Below the pieces are notes generated by a model that did not search any database, was not told the DNA's origin, and was given only the letters and a program-made list of their open reading frames with translations. A DNA stretch of 64,000 bases from Rheinheimera oceanensis (GTDB lineage Bacteria; Pseudomonadota; Gammaproteobacteria; Enterobacterales; Alteromonadaceae), in NCBI RefSeq assembly GCF_018831085.1, contig NZ_JAGPNM010000001.1:868001-932000 (forward strand), given 5' to 3'. A program made the translations under genes and the position numbers. This document shows positions 1 to 8,748 of this stretch, in pieces. Numbering within the stretch: the stretch's first letter is position 1; each line of letters begins with the position of its first letter.

Positions 1-225
1 GTTTTCATCCAACTGCACGCCAAACTGTTTCAGCATATTGTTTAATGACTGGGCAGCAAACCGGATTTGCGCCTTATCGCCGGAGCCGGGCAAACCTACC
101 ACCAGGCCATAGCCCACCAGTTGGTTGTCGCGCACACCCTGAATATCGACCAGATCCAGCAGTGGCCGGGCTTGCAACAATACGGGCCACAACAGCAACA
201 GCACGGCAGTTATACAATGTTTCAT
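1..225 (-). CDS. flgI: Flagellar P-ring protein FlgI, N-terminal part (cut by window edge)
   Basis: The first 75 codons of FlgI, the periplasmic P-ring subunit around the flagellar rod, are present; the rest lies outside the window. The start is the ATG complementary to 223-225. It opens with a Sec signal peptide ([19 protein letters not shown]) followed by the conserved start of mature Flg[21 protein letters not shown]. It lies 10 bases downstream of flgH in the same operon, which is the usual flgGHI order. Identification rests on this short but characteristic N-terminus and on position. Confidence 0.93.
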   Translation of the reverse strand, partial: MKHCITAVLLLLWPVLLQARPLLDLVDIQGVRDNQLVGYGLVVGLPGSGDKAQIRFAAQSLNNMLKQFGVQLDEN

Positions 226-235
226 AACACCTCAG

Positions 236-901
236 TTAAAACGGGTTAAGAAAGCGGTTAAACAAACGGGTAAACCAGCCAGCCTGGCTGGCACTGGCTA
301 AATCGCCTTTGCCGGAATAACTAATGCGGGCATCGGCAATACGCTGCGACGAGATGCGGTTGGTAACATCAATATCTTCCGGCCGCACCAGCCCCTGCAG
401 GCGGATATATTCATCGCCCTGGTTCAGCTTGATCCATTTTTCGCCACGGATAGCCAGAGCACCGTTGGGCAATACATCGGTTACCCGCACGGTAATAGAG
501 CCGCGCAGAAAGTTCTGCTGGCTGGCGGCACTTTCGCCATCAAATTGTGAACGTGAGTTCAGTTGCATGGCCAGCTCTGAGGTATTTAAGTTACCTACCA
601 GTGGCACGCCAACATTAATGCCGGTGCTTCTGTCTATACTGGCATCGGCGCTTTTACTTGATTGGGTACGCTCATTCAGCTCCACGGTAAGAATATCGCC
701 TACCCTGTAGGCACGTTTATCTTCGTACAGGGTAAACATATAACGATCGCTGTACAGGCTGCCATGCTGCTGGCCCGGCAGCGGTTCATCAACGCTGCGC
801 TGCGCCACCACCTGCTCCCAGTCGGCTTCATGTACCAACGGCGGCTGGCTGGCACAGGCGCTTAGCAGTAACATAATGATTAAGGCGCTACAGGCTTTCA
901 T
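236..901 (-). CDS. flgH: Flagellar L-ring lipoprotein FlgH
   Basis: FlgH forms the outer-membrane L-ring of the basal body. I chose the ATG at 901 rather than the in-frame one at 940. The shorter form (221 residues) begins MKACSALIIMLLLSACAS, a compact lipoprotein signal with lipobox LSAC and lipidated Cys16, whereas the longer form would run back into flgG. The body carries the FlgH hallmarks YEDKRAYRVGDILTV and ITVRVTDVLPNGALAIRGEK, and the end WFTRLFNRFLNPF is typical of the family. It starts 4 bases after the flgG stop. Confidence 0.95.
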   Translation of the reverse strand: MKACSALIIMLLLSACASQPPLVHEADWEQVVAQRSVDEPLPGQQHGSLYSDRYMFTLYEDKRAYRVGDILTVELNERTQSSKSADASIDRSTGINVGVPLVGNLNTSELAMQLNSRSQFDGESAASQQNFLRGSITVRVTDVLPNGALAIRGEKWIKLNQGDEYIRLQGLVRPEDIDVTNRISSQRIADARISYSGKGDLASASQAGWFTRLFNRFLNPF

Positions 902-905
902 AGGC

Positions 906-1691
906 TTACAGGCTCTGGTTAATAAAGCGCAGCATTTCATCGGCCGCCGATACCACTTTGGCGTTCATTTCATAGGCGCGCTGCACTGCTATCATGCTGA
1001 CCATTTCATCAACCACGCTAACGTTAGAGCCTTCAATGGTGTGTTGCTGTAAAGCACCCAGCGCGTCTTCTCCGGGAACACCTTCTACCGCTTCACCTGA
1101 GGCGGCAGTGGCGCGGAATAAGTTGCCACCCAGCGCTTCCAAACCGGCAGGGTTAACAAAGTTAACGGTTAAAATCTGGCCCAGTTCTACCGGTTCAGCC
1201 TGGCCGGCAACGACAGCTGTAACGGTACCGTCGCGGCCAATAGTTACGCTGGTGGAGTTCTCTGGTATCGCAATATTTTGCAGCAGTGGCAGGCCATTGG
1301 CGTTTACGATTAATGAATCGGCGTTTAGCTGAAACTGGCCGCTGCGGCTATACAGGATTTCACCGTCCGGGTTTTCAATCTGGAAAAAGCCCTGTCCGGC
1401 AATGGCGATATCCAACGGGTTGTCACTTTTTTCAAAGCTGCCTTCCGTAAAAATTTTCTGGGTACCGTTAATACGTACACCGGTACCCACCTGAATGCCT
1501 GACGGCACCTGGTTTAGCTCGTCAGCCTGAGTGCCCGGCTGGCGCTGTACCTGATAAAATAAATCTTCAAACACGACGCGGTCTTTTTTAAAGCCTGCGG
1601 TACTAACGTTAGCCAGATTGTTGGAGATGGTTGTCATGCGCATATCCTGCGCGGCTAAACCGGTTTTACTAACCCATAAGGCAGAGTTCAT
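906..1691 (-). CDS. flgG: Flagellar distal rod protein FlgG
   Basis: FlgG is the distal rod subunit of the flagellar axial structure, exported through the flagellar type III apparatus. The 261-residue length matches the family. The N-terminus contains the rod/hook motif TISNNLANVSTAGFKKDRV and the C-terminus the coiled-coil segment VVDEMVSMIAVQRAYEMNAK, both conserved in axial proteins. There is no signal peptide, as expected for this export route. It lies between flgF and flgH in the standard order. Confidence 0.97.
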   Translation of the reverse strand: MNSALWVSKTGLAAQDMRMTTISNNLANVSTAGFKKDRVVFEDLFYQVQRQPGTQADELNQVPSGIQVGTGVRINGTQKIFTEGSFEKSDNPLDIAIAGQGFFQIENPDGEILYSRSGQFQLNADSLIVNANGLPLLQNIAIPENSTSVTIGRDGTVTAVVAGQAEPVELGQILTVNFVNPAGLEALGGNLFRATAASGEAVEGVPGEDALGALQQHTIEGSNVSVVDEMVSMIAVQRAYEMNAKVVSAADEMLRFINQSL

Positions 1692-1703
1692 GTGCTGCTC
1701 CTG

Positions 1704-2438
1704 TTAACTGTTGCCACTTACCAGCTTGTTACCGGCTACCGCCAGTTCGTCAGCGGTTTTCATCATGCGGATATTCATTTCAAACTGGCGGCTGATATTC
1801 ATGGTGTTTACCATCTCTTCCACCGCATTAACATTGGCGCCTTCCAGCGCGCCGGTACGCAGGGTAATAGTTAAATCTGCCGGTAGTTGCTCCTGCTGTT
1901 GCGGCCGTAACAGGCCGTCCAGCCCTTTTACCAGAGTATTATCACCAACACTGACCATTTTTAACCGGCCTTCCTGCGCAATAACACCACCGCCTATCGG
2001 CAACAAATTAATGGTGCCATCGCTGCTGATGTCGATATCACCAAACTCCGGTAACACTATGTCGCCCTGCTCACCCTGCACCGCATAGCCATTTAGCATT
2101 AAACGGCCATCGGCATCTACCTGCAGGTTGCCGGCACGGGTATAGGCTTCATTACCGTTGGCATCGGCTATGGCTAAAAAGCCGCCATCGCTCAGCACAA
2201 TGTCCAGATCACGGCCGGTTTGCTGCACCGGGCCATTAGCCAGATTGGTAAACACCGGCAGTAACTGTGCCTGATAACGGGTGCGAAAACCGTCACCGGC
2301 AATCATCATTGCCTGTGCCTGTTCAATATCTGCTTTAAAACCAGGCGTATTAACGTTGGCCAGATTATTGGCACTAACGCGCAGCGCTGTCTGGTTAAGT
2401 TCGGCACCCGATACAGCGGTATAAATTAAGCGTTCCAT
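1704..2438 (-). CDS. flgF: Flagellar proximal rod protein FlgF
   Basis: FlgF is a proximal rod subunit. The 244-residue protein starts MERLIYTAVSGAELNQTALR and contains the axial-protein motif VSANNLANVNTPGFKADI. It ends with VEEMVNTMNISRQFEMNIRM, the C-terminal helix that packs in the rod. It sits 12 bases from both flgE and flgG. It differs from its neighbour flgG in length and in its N-terminus, which helps separate these two related families. Confidence 0.95.
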   Translation of the reverse strand: MERLIYTAVSGAELNQTALRVSANNLANVNTPGFKADIEQAQAMMIAGDGFRTRYQAQLLPVFTNLANGPVQQTGRDLDIVLSDGGFLAIADANGNEAYTRAGNLQVDADGRLMLNGYAVQGEQGDIVLPEFGDIDISSDGTINLLPIGGGVIAQEGRLKMVSVGDNTLVKGLDGLLRPQQQEQLPADLTITLRTGALEGANVNAVEEMVNTMNISRQFEMNIRMMKTADELAVAGNKLVSGNS

Positions 2439-2450
2439 AGCGGTTTACCT

Positions 2451-3797
2451 TTAGGTGGCGTTAAACAAAACCTGCATCATCTGATCAGCCGTGCTGATGG
2501 TTTTGGCATTCGCCTGATAGTTTTGCTGAAACGCCATTAAATCAACCAACTGCTCACTGATATCCACGTTAGAGCCAACATAGGCACCCGATAACAAAGC
2601 ACCAAAACTACCGGCATCCGGTGTGCCATACAGGGCTGCACCAGATTCATTGGTGGCATACCAAACGGTTTTATTACCGGTTTGCAGGCCATTGATATTG
2701 GCAAAGTTAGCCAGTACTACCTGGCCTTGCAGCTTGGTTTCACCATTGGTAAAAGTGGCAAATACTTCGCCGGTTTCAGCTATTGCTACTCCGGCAAATT
2801 CACCAGCGGTAAAGCCGTCAGCATCATTTTTATATATGTTGAAGCCACTACCAAACTGGGTGGTTTTGACAAGATCAATAGTGAAATTCATCACTTCTGC
2901 ACCAGCGGGCGCATAGGTGAGTTCGACTTTGCGCTGATTATAGGGATCTGTAACGTTGTCGTCTGGCTGAGCAGGCGGAGGCGGGATAGCTGCCGGATTG
3001 AACGGTTGTAACTGGCCATTTGCACCAAAAGACATCCTTACAATTGATGCATTAACTGTATTGCCTGCTGAATCTTTTACCGGTTGGATCGGAGCAAGGG
3101 CTGGAGGATTTGCTCCCGGTGCAGCTAGCCCTGTTAAAGGTTCGCCATCCACGTAGTACATAACATCCCAGGCATTACCGCCCTGATGGTTAAAGTACTG
3201 TGTCAATGTATGACTATTACCCAAGGAATCAAAAATTTCTGTGGATTGTGAATAGCTGTAATGTGAGCCGTCTTTAGGATCAAATATTGCGGGGGCTACC
3301 GGATAAGGTGTTACACCAGTAGCCGCACTTAAATTTAATGAGAACTCCATGCTTTCAGTTGCTTCAGCCGGAATATTCGCCGCTTCAATTTTTAAATCGG
3401 TTAGCACGCCGGGTACCAGGTTGCCATTGGCATCGATACCATAGCCCTGCAACCGGTTGCCGCTGCTGTTAACAATGTTCTGATCTTTATCCAGATCAAA
3501 GCGGCCTGCCTGGGTGTAAGCCATACGGCCGTTTTCAGCTACCACAAAAAAACCTTTACCGGTAATGGCTAAATCCAGCGCTGAACCGGTGTTTACCACA
3601 CCGCCTTCACGGGTAAAGTTTTCTTTAATATCACTTACGTCTACCCCGCCGCGCTGGCCGCCGTTATACACTGAAGCAAATTCAGCGCTGCCACTTTTAA
3701 AACCGGCAGTACCTGAGTTGGCAATGTTATGACTGGTAATTTCCAGTGCTTTTTGCGTGGTTTTCAGCCCACTTAACCCGATATTAAACATAGACAT
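2451..3797 (-). CDS. flgE: Flagellar hook protein FlgE
   Basis: FlgE builds the flexible hook. At 448 residues it is slightly longer than the enterobacterial protein. It starts MSMFNIGLSGLKTTQKALEI with THNIANS-like axial motif (SHNIANSGTAGFKSGS) and ends VDLMAFQQNYQANAKTISTA, the conserved hook C-terminus. The variable middle (about 150-330) is rich in Pro, Ala and Asn and forms the surface domains of the hook. It follows flgD, the hook cap gene, as in most gammaproteobacterial operons. Confidence 0.97.
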   Translation of the reverse strand: MSMFNIGLSGLKTTQKALEITSHNIANSGTAGFKSGSAEFASVYNGGQRGGVDVSDIKENFTREGGVVNTGSALDLAITGKGFFVVAENGRMAYTQAGRFDLDKDQNIVNSSGNRLQGYGIDANGNLVPGVLTDLKIEAANIPAEATESMEFSLNLSAATGVTPYPVAPAIFDPKDGSHYSYSQSTEIFDSLGNSHTLTQYFNHQGGNAWDVMYYVDGEPLTGLAAPGANPPALAPIQPVKDSAGNTVNASIVRMSFGANGQLQPFNPAAIPPPPAQPDDNVTDPYNQRKVELTYAPAGAEVMNFTIDLVKTTQFGSGFNIYKNDADGFTAGEFAGVAIAETGEVFATFTNGETKLQGQVVLANFANINGLQTGNKTVWYATNESGAALYGTPDAGSFGALLSGAYVGSNVDISEQLVDLMAFQQNYQANAKTISTADQMMQVLFNAT

Positions 3798-3809
3798 AAT
3801 ACTGATTCC

Positions 3810-4481
3810 TTAACTGTTGCTGCCAAAGGCCAGCTGATTGGTATCTAACAGAGCGTGGTTACCCAGGCCGTTGACTTGCAAAATAATGTCGTCTTTATTG
3901 CTACCGACAGACACCCGCTCAACCTCGCCACTTAATAACGTGGTAAGCGGTTTTGGCTGTCCGTTAATATAGGCATCGGCCTGCACGTAGTAGCCACCGG
4001 CTGCTTCTTCATCAAAGGCAAACCGCAAGGTACCGATGCCACTGTATGGCAGCGTTTGCTGTTGCATTAATTTACCTTCAGCGTTATATAGCCGCAGTTC
4101 AATGCTGTCGGCTTCAACACCCAGATTAAGCGCACCTTTTACCTGGCCTGCTTGTTCCAGCACTATGGTTTCAGCAGCAACATCAACCTGAGTACCAATT
4201 AACGCTGTGGCCTGTAATGCCTGCTGGCTGCTTTGCAGTGCCAGGTTTTTGCCGGAATCTATTTTCAGGCTTTGCAGGCTTTCAACGTTGGCAAACTCGG
4301 CCAGCTGGCTGACATATTGGGTGCCGTCCATTGGGTCCAGCGGGTTCTGGTGGCTGATTTGCGCCACCAGTAATTCCAGAAACATGGTGGACAACCCTTC
4401 TGCGCCGGCAGTACCGTTTTTTGCTATCGTACTGTCATTAGTCGTATTAGTACCGGCACCCAGGCCGCTGATTGCACTCAC
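3810..4481 (-). CDS. flgD: Flagellar hook assembly (capping) protein FlgD
   Basis: FlgD caps the growing hook and is needed for FlgE assembly. The 223-residue protein contains the family signature FLELLVAQISHQNPLDPMDG near residue 33, then QYVSQLAEFANVESLQSL. The C-terminal half has the FlgD Ig-like and tudor-like fold region (GTLRFAFDEEAAGGYYVQAD). It lies 12 bases after flgC and 12 before flgE. Confidence 0.96.
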   Translation of the reverse strand: MSAISGLGAGTNTTNDSTIAKNGTAGAEGLSTMFLELLVAQISHQNPLDPMDGTQYVSQLAEFANVESLQSLKIDSGKNLALQSSQQALQATALIGTQVDVAAETIVLEQAGQVKGALNLGVEADSIELRLYNAEGKLMQQQTLPYSGIGTLRFAFDEEAAGGYYVQADAYINGQPKPLTTLLSGEVERVSVGSNKDDIILQVNGLGNHALLDTNQLAFGSNS

Positions 4482-4493
4482 GCTATTACTCCT

Positions 4494-4910
4494 TTACTGG
4501 CCAAGCCGCAGCACACTTTGCTGCATACTGGATACCCGGCCCATCACTTCTACCGAAGTTTGATAACTGCGCGACGCAGACATCATGTCAGCCATTTCCT
4601 CCAGCACATTAACGTTGGAATAAAATACATAACCGTCTTGATTCGCCAGTGGGTTATTCGGCTCGTAGCGCTGCTCTACCGGCCGACTGGAGGTAGTCAC
4701 ACCCAGCATTTGTACTTCGGCAGACAAACTCTGGCTGTCTGCCGTTTGTTTATATAACGCAGCAAATACCGGCTTTAATGCTCTGAATGCCCCGGCTTCA
4801 GTAGCTGAAGCCGTGTCGGCATTGGCTAAATTTGAGGCGATGGTATCCAGGCGCATTACCTGAGCACGCATTGCACTGCCGCTGACGTCATAAATGCTGT
4901 TAAATGACAT
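4494..4910 (-). CDS. flgC: Flagellar proximal rod protein FlgC
   Basis: FlgC is a proximal rod subunit of 138 residues, the usual size. It starts MSFNSIYDVSGSAMRAQVMR with the axial motif IASNLANADTASATEAG and ends MMSASRSYQTSVEVMGRVSS. Only 2 bases separate it from the flgB stop, so the two rod genes are probably translated together. Confidence 0.96.
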   Translation of the reverse strand: MSFNSIYDVSGSAMRAQVMRLDTIASNLANADTASATEAGAFRALKPVFAALYKQTADSQSLSAEVQMLGVTTSSRPVEQRYEPNNPLANQDGYVFYSNVNVLEEMADMMSASRSYQTSVEVMGRVSSMQQSVLRLGQ

Positions 4911-4912
4911 GC

Positions 4913-5281
4913 TTATTCTCCTTTGATGGCTTTTTGCAGGCCGCTGATTTTCATATTCATGAAGGTAAGGCTGGTTTGAAAATCCATGCTGTTGGCGGCG
5001 AAATTAGCCTGCTCAATATTCAGCTCGGCCGTGTTGCCATCGGCAGACACCTGGTACGGCGTGCGGTACAGTAACTGATGCCCGTTTTGTGCTACCTGAT
5101 ACGGCTTGTCCATGCCGTTGCTCATGTTGTAAGCCACATCCTGCATAATTTGCTTGTAGTTGATATCCCGCGCTTTAAAACCGGGCGTATCGACATTGGC
5201 CAGATTGCCTGCAATAATTTCAGCTCTGTCCAGGCGTAGCTGTAATGAAAACGGGTGTACACCAAGCGCTTTATCAAACAT
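4913..5281 (-). CDS. flgB: Flagellar proximal rod protein FlgB
   Basis: FlgB is the first gene of the rod/hook operon and encodes a proximal rod subunit (122 residues). The motif IIAGNLANVDTPGFKARDIN is the rod-protein signature and the end FMNMKISGLQKAIKGE is typical. It diverges from flgA across about 87 bases. No chemotaxis genes (cheV, cheR) lie between flgA and flgB here, unlike the common Vibrio and Shewanella arrangement. A sigma-54-like element lies about 50 bases upstream. Confidence 0.96.
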   Translation of the reverse strand: MFDKALGVHPFSLQLRLDRAEIIAGNLANVDTPGFKARDINYKQIMQDVAYNMSNGMDKPYQVAQNGHQLLYRTPYQVSADGNTAELNIEQANFAANSMDFQTSLTFMNMKISGLQKAIKGE

Positions 5282-5329
5282 ATTCAGGTTGCTCTCTTTA
5301 CACAGGTTGCCTTTGCTTACCCTGGGTTT

Positions 5330-5345
5330 TACAAGCTCTGTGCCA
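5330..5345 (-). promoter_or_regulatory. Sigma-54-type promoter for the flgB operon
   Basis: Read on the minus strand the site is TGGCACAGAGCTTGTA, close to the RpoN consensus TGGCAC-N5-TTGCW with one change in the -12 element (TTGT). It lies 49 bases upstream of the flgB start. Class II/III hook-basal-body operons of many marine gammaproteobacteria use sigma-54 with FlrC-type activators, so the placement fits. Transcription start has not been shown. Confidence 0.65.
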
Positions 5346-5368
5346 CAATTAAAAAGCGATATGTATCA

Positions 5369-6151
5369 ATGAATTGCTATATGAATACGCCAGAATTACC
5401 ACCCAAAGCGGAAGTAACACTTCCGCAGCGGAAGCTGGCGTTTTTTCCTGCAGCCTGCAGCATAATGGCGCTGTTACTGCTAATCGTCTGGCCAGCGCAG
5501 GCTTTGCCCGGGCCTACACCCGAGCAACAGCTTAAACAGCATATTCAACAAGAGCTGCAGCAGTACCTGCGCCAGTTAGGGGTAAAAGCCCGCCAGCAGG
5601 AGATCCAGCTTAATTTACCTTCAGCGCTAAGCGACAACCGCTGCGACAAGCTTGATATCAGCCGCCGCCAGCAAACCGAGCCGCCGCTGGGCCGGGTTAG
5701 CTATAGTTTAAGTTGCACCTCGCCGCAGCGCTGGCAAAGCCGGGCGGTGGCACAAGTAAAACTATTTTTACCGCTGGTAGTAGCCAGCCGTACGCTGGAG
5801 CGCGATGAAGTGCTCACTGCTGATATGCTCAGCCTGCAGGATTTGGATATCAGTAGCATACGCCATGGCCTGGAGTTTGATGCCGCAACCCTGCTGGGCA
5901 TGACAGTAAAACGCCGTATAAGTGCAGGCAGCCCGGTTAGCCGCCATCTGTTACAGGCGGCTTATCTGGTGCAAAAAGGTGCGCAGATCACTTTGCAGTA
6001 CCGTGGCGATGGCTTTGCAGTTACCACCAGCGCTATAGCCCTTAGTGATGGCCAGTTGGGCGAGCGGATCAGTGTGCAGAATGTCAGTTCCGGTAAAGTC
6101 ATTGATGCCATCGTAACCGGAGAAAATAATGCAGAAACCACGCAGAAATAA
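5369..6151 (+). CDS. flgA: Flagellar P-ring assembly chaperone FlgA
   Basis: FlgA is a periplasmic chaperone for P-ring assembly. A longer frame reaches back to 5255 but overlaps flgB, so I chose the ATG at 5369 (260 residues); an ATG at 5465 is also possible, because it directly precedes the hydrophobic signal segment MALLLLIVWPAQA. The C-terminal half holds the SAF domain (VVASRTLERDEVLTADML) and ends with the FlgA pattern GERISVQNVSSGKVIDAIV. It diverges from flgB and leads the flgAMN set. The start is uncertain; the identity is not. Confidence 0.92.
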   Translation: MNCYMNTPELPPKAEVTLPQRKLAFFPAACSIMALLLLIVWPAQALPGPTPEQQLKQHIQQELQQYLRQLGVKARQQEIQLNLPSALSDNRCDKLDISRRQQTEPPLGRVSYSLSCTSPQRWQSRAVAQVKLFLPLVVASRTLERDEVLTADMLSLQDLDISSIRHGLEFDAATLLGMTVKRRISAGSPVSRHLLQAAYLVQKGAQITLQYRGDGFAVTTSAIALSDGQLGERISVQNVSSGKVIDAIVTGENNAETTQK

Positions 6152-6153
6152 AT

Positions 6154-6181
6154 TAAAGTTTCACTGGTATCGCGCCGCTTT
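6154..6181 (+). promoter_or_regulatory. Sigma-28 (FliA)-type promoter upstream of flgM
   Basis: TAAAGTTT at 6154-6161, a 12-base spacer, then GCCGCTTT at 6174-6181. The consensus is TAAAGTTT-N11-GCCGATAA, so the -35 is perfect and the GCCG half of the -10 is kept. It lies 33 bases before the flgM start. FliA-dependent expression of its own anti-sigma factor FlgM is well established in enteric bacteria. Confidence 0.7.
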
Positions 6182-6214
6182 ATTTAAACAGAGCCAAATT
6201 GTGGAACATACAGT

Positions 6215-6505
6215 ATGCAAATAGATCCGAAAAACCCGCTACAGGTAAACCCGGTAAACCGGCTGGCACAAGAGCAACACAGTGCAGAGCCAGCCAAAAC
6301 CCGGGTAGCAGACAAAACTGAAGCTGGCGTCAGTCAGGTAAGTGCCTTTAGCCGTTCACTGGAACAAACCTTTCAGGCTCTGTCAGACAAAGACAGTGTA
6401 GATATGGCCAAGGTGCAGCAACTTAAACAAGCTATCGCCAATGGTGAATTACAGCTGGATGAAGACGCGCTGGTTAGCGCTATGCTGGAAATGCACAAAC
6501 GATGA
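6215..6505 (+). CDS. flgM: Anti-sigma-28 factor FlgM
   Basis: FlgM binds and holds FliA (sigma-28) until the hook is complete and is then exported. The 96-residue protein has a disordered polar N-terminus (MQIDPKNPLQVNPVNRLAQE) and a C-terminal sigma-binding region with VDMAKVQQLKQAIANGELQL, the best conserved FlgM stretch. Its last 4 bases overlap the flgN start (ATGA), so the two are translationally coupled. A sigma-28-like promoter sits just upstream. Confidence 0.94.
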   Translation: MQIDPKNPLQVNPVNRLAQEQHSAEPAKTRVADKTEAGVSQVSAFSRSLEQTFQALSDKDSVDMAKVQQLKQAIANGELQLDEDALVSAMLEMHKR

Positions 6506-6933
6506 GCGCCCAGCTGCTGAAACAATTTATCAGCAGCCTGCAACAGGATGTGCAGCGGCTGGATCAGCTGAACCAGTTACTGGAACAACAGTATGAACTG
6601 ATGAGCCAACGCGACAGCACCCAGCTGCAGCAGTTGAACCAACAGTCACTGCAGTTGATGACAACGCTTGAGCTTAGCCACAACGAACGCGACACGCTGC
6701 TGCAACAGTTTGGTTTGCAAAATAACCGCGACGGTATGCGCCAACTGGTAAGCCGCTTACCGGCACCGGTGCAGCACGGTACCCGCCAATTACTGCAGGA
6801 GCTGACATTAAAAGCCCGCTTATGCCACGCCCAGAACGAAAAAAGTGGTAAGCTGCTGGCCAGTCAGCGCCAGCTAATGCAGAAACTCACCGGGATGAAC
6901 AGCCGCACCAGCTATCCCGCTATGCCGCTGTAA
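6502..6933 (+). CDS. flgN: Flagellar export chaperone FlgN
   Basis: FlgN is the cytoplasmic chaperone for the hook-filament junction proteins FlgK and FlgL. The 143-residue protein is almost entirely helical and Gln/Leu-rich (LKQFISSLQQDVQRLDQLNQ), as in the family, and contains NERDTLLQQFGL. Sequence conservation in FlgN is low, so the call rests on helix pattern, size and its 4-base overlap with flgM. Confidence 0.9.
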   Translation: MSAQLLKQFISSLQQDVQRLDQLNQLLEQQYELMSQRDSTQLQQLNQQSLQLMTTLELSHNERDTLLQQFGLQNNRDGMRQLVSRLPAPVQHGTRQLLQELTLKARLCHAQNEKSGKLLASQRQLMQKLTGMNSRTSYPAMPL

Positions 6934-6968
6934 CCGCGGCCAGCCTTTACCACAGGAAGCCAACAACC

Positions 6969-7415
6969 ATGTTTTCAGCTAGAGCCACGCAGGATAAAAC
7001 CGGTACTAAACATGCAACATTGCTTTCTGAAGGCTGTGAATTGCAGGGCGACCTGATGCTCAATTGCAATATGCAAATTGACGGCCGTTTGCAAGGCAGC
7101 ATCCGTAGCGTGCACGCAGTAACCATTAGCCAGCCTGGCCGGGTACAGGGCAAAGTTTACGCCCGCCATCTGATAATAAAAGGCTGTGCCGAAGGCGAAT
7201 TTTATGCCGAGCAGGTTGAAATTCTGCAATCCGGCATTCTAAGTGGTACTATTTACAGCGACAATCTGAGCATTGAACCAGGCGGCCGCTTTATTGGTGA
7301 AGTGCAGGCAGCTGACAGCAGCAGAAAAACCGGCAGCAATAAGTCGGTATTACCACTGCGTGATGCCAGAGGCAAAGTACTGAGTATGACCTCAGCACCA
7401 CAAGGCGCCAATTAA
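6969..7415 (+). CDS. Bactofilin family cytoskeletal protein
   Basis: Bactofilins polymerise into nucleotide-free filaments built from a right-handed beta-helix. The 148-residue protein has the expected layout: a short disordered tail, then regular beta-helix rungs with hydrophobic-glycine spacing (IDGRLQGSIRSVHAVTISQP, GRVQGKVYARHLIIKGCAEG, SGILSGTIYSDNLSIEPGGR) at about 35-115, then a polar tail. Its place right after flgN suggests expression with flagellar genes; a role in positioning polar or motility structures would be inference. Confidence 0.88.
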   Translation: MFSARATQDKTGTKHATLLSEGCELQGDLMLNCNMQIDGRLQGSIRSVHAVTISQPGRVQGKVYARHLIIKGCAEGEFYAEQVEILQSGILSGTIYSDNLSIEPGGRFIGEVQAADSSRKTGSNKSVLPLRDARGKVLSMTSAPQGAN

Positions 7416-7458
7416 GGCTACTTATAAACGCTACCGATTAAATATCACCGAGGTTTGG

Positions 7459-8658
7459 GTGCATTTGTTTGTTTTGTTACCGCTGCTGCTGATCCTGTTG
7501 TTGCAATGGCAGTTTGCGCCGCTGGCCTCAGCCATCAGTGCCCAGTTTCCTCACATTGTTGCTGCCATGATATTGCTAACCGCCACGCTGGCCAGCCTGA
7601 TGCGGCAATGGCACTGGTTATACAGCCTCAGCTTGCTTGGCAGCCACTATTATGTAGTGCAGCAAGCACTACAACGCCCGTTAACCGACCCTGCTACTGC
7701 GGCCCTTAGTTTTACCCTACCGCTGCTGTTCACCGTACTGATGCTTTTACTGCAACTGCAGCAAAAACCACAATTACTTACCCCGCGCGGGGTATTACTG
7801 CTACTGCTGATGCTACTGCTACCACCACTACTGTTATTGTTACCACTGGCCGATTGGCTGGCATTGTTACCCCTGCCGGCAGCCTTTTTTCAGCCGGTAT
7901 CAGCACAATTTTTGCTTAGCTGGGGGCAGTTATGGTGGGTGGCGGTTATCGCTGCCTGTTGGTTAGGTTTGCTCAATTTTTACGCTGCCAACAGCCAGCG
8001 CTGGGGCCAGTTTGCCGCCTGGCTGGCGGTAATGCTGTTTTATCTGTTGATCCAGCAACCACAGATGTCGGGCTGGATGACACTGGCAGCCAGTTTAAGT
8101 TTGCTGCTTAGCCTGGCCAGCCAGATGCTGCAACTGGCTTATATTGACGAGCTTACCCAGTTACCGCAGCGGCGTGCCCTGCTAAACCATTTAAGCCGCC
8201 TTGGCCGGCGCAGTGCTGTGACTATGCTGGATGTTGATCACTTTAAAAAATTTAACGACACCTACGGCCACGATGTTGGCGATCAGGTATTAAAACTACT
8301 GGGCTCCTTACTTGGCAGCGAACGCGGCCTTAGTGCCTACCGCTACGGCGGCGAAGAGTTTACACTGGTATTCCGTCACAATAATAAAGACACCCTGGCA
8401 GAAAAGCTGGAACAGGTGCGCGCTAAAGTTGCAGAATACCCACTGGTGATCCGCCAGCAAACCCGGCCGCAAGACAGTAAGCAAGGCAAGCAACAACGCG
8501 GCAATACGCCGGGCAGTAAAACCGTGCATGTTACCATCAGCTTAGGCTGCGCCATTCGCACCCCCGGCGAAACCACAGAACAACTGCTAAAACGTGCTGA
8601 CGAAGCGCTATACAGCGCCAAAAAAGCCGGCCGTAACAGAGTGGCTTTTGCACGCTAA
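7459..8658 (+). CDS. Membrane-bound diguanylate cyclase (GGDEF)
   Basis: It makes cyclic di-GMP from two GTP. Residues 1-225 are a Leu-rich membrane domain with about six or seven segments and no recognisable sensor motif. A GGDEF domain follows from about 230, with DELTQLPQRRALLNHL, metal-binding LDVDHFKKFNDTYGHDVGD and active-site RYGGEEFTLVF near 296. The usual RxxD inhibitory site upstream of GGEEF is not seen. A Lys/Gln-rich insertion (about 335-355) lengthens the domain. The start is GTG at 7459 with GAGG five bases upstream; no ATG is available nearby. Its place after flagellar genes suggests a switch between motility and attachment. Confidence 0.9.
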   Translation: MHLFVLLPLLLILLLQWQFAPLASAISAQFPHIVAAMILLTATLASLMRQWHWLYSLSLLGSHYYVVQQALQRPLTDPATAALSFTLPLLFTVLMLLLQLQQKPQLLTPRGVLLLLLMLLLPPLLLLLPLADWLALLPLPAAFFQPVSAQFLLSWGQLWWVAVIAACWLGLLNFYAANSQRWGQFAAWLAVMLFYLLIQQPQMSGWMTLAASLSLLLSLASQMLQLAYIDELTQLPQRRALLNHLSRLGRRSAVTMLDVDHFKKFNDTYGHDVGDQVLKLLGSLLGSERGLSAYRYGGEEFTLVFRHNNKDTLAEKLEQVRAKVAEYPLVIRQQTRPQDSKQGKQQRGNTPGSKTVHVTISLGCAIRTPGETTEQLLKRADEALYSAKKAGRNRVAFAR

Positions 8659-8748
8659 CCAACCAGCAAGCGGCATGAATGCGCCTTTCTGGCTAAGCTT
8701 GTTGCAGTTTAGTAGCCTTAGTCAGCTACACGTTATATTACTGCCTTG

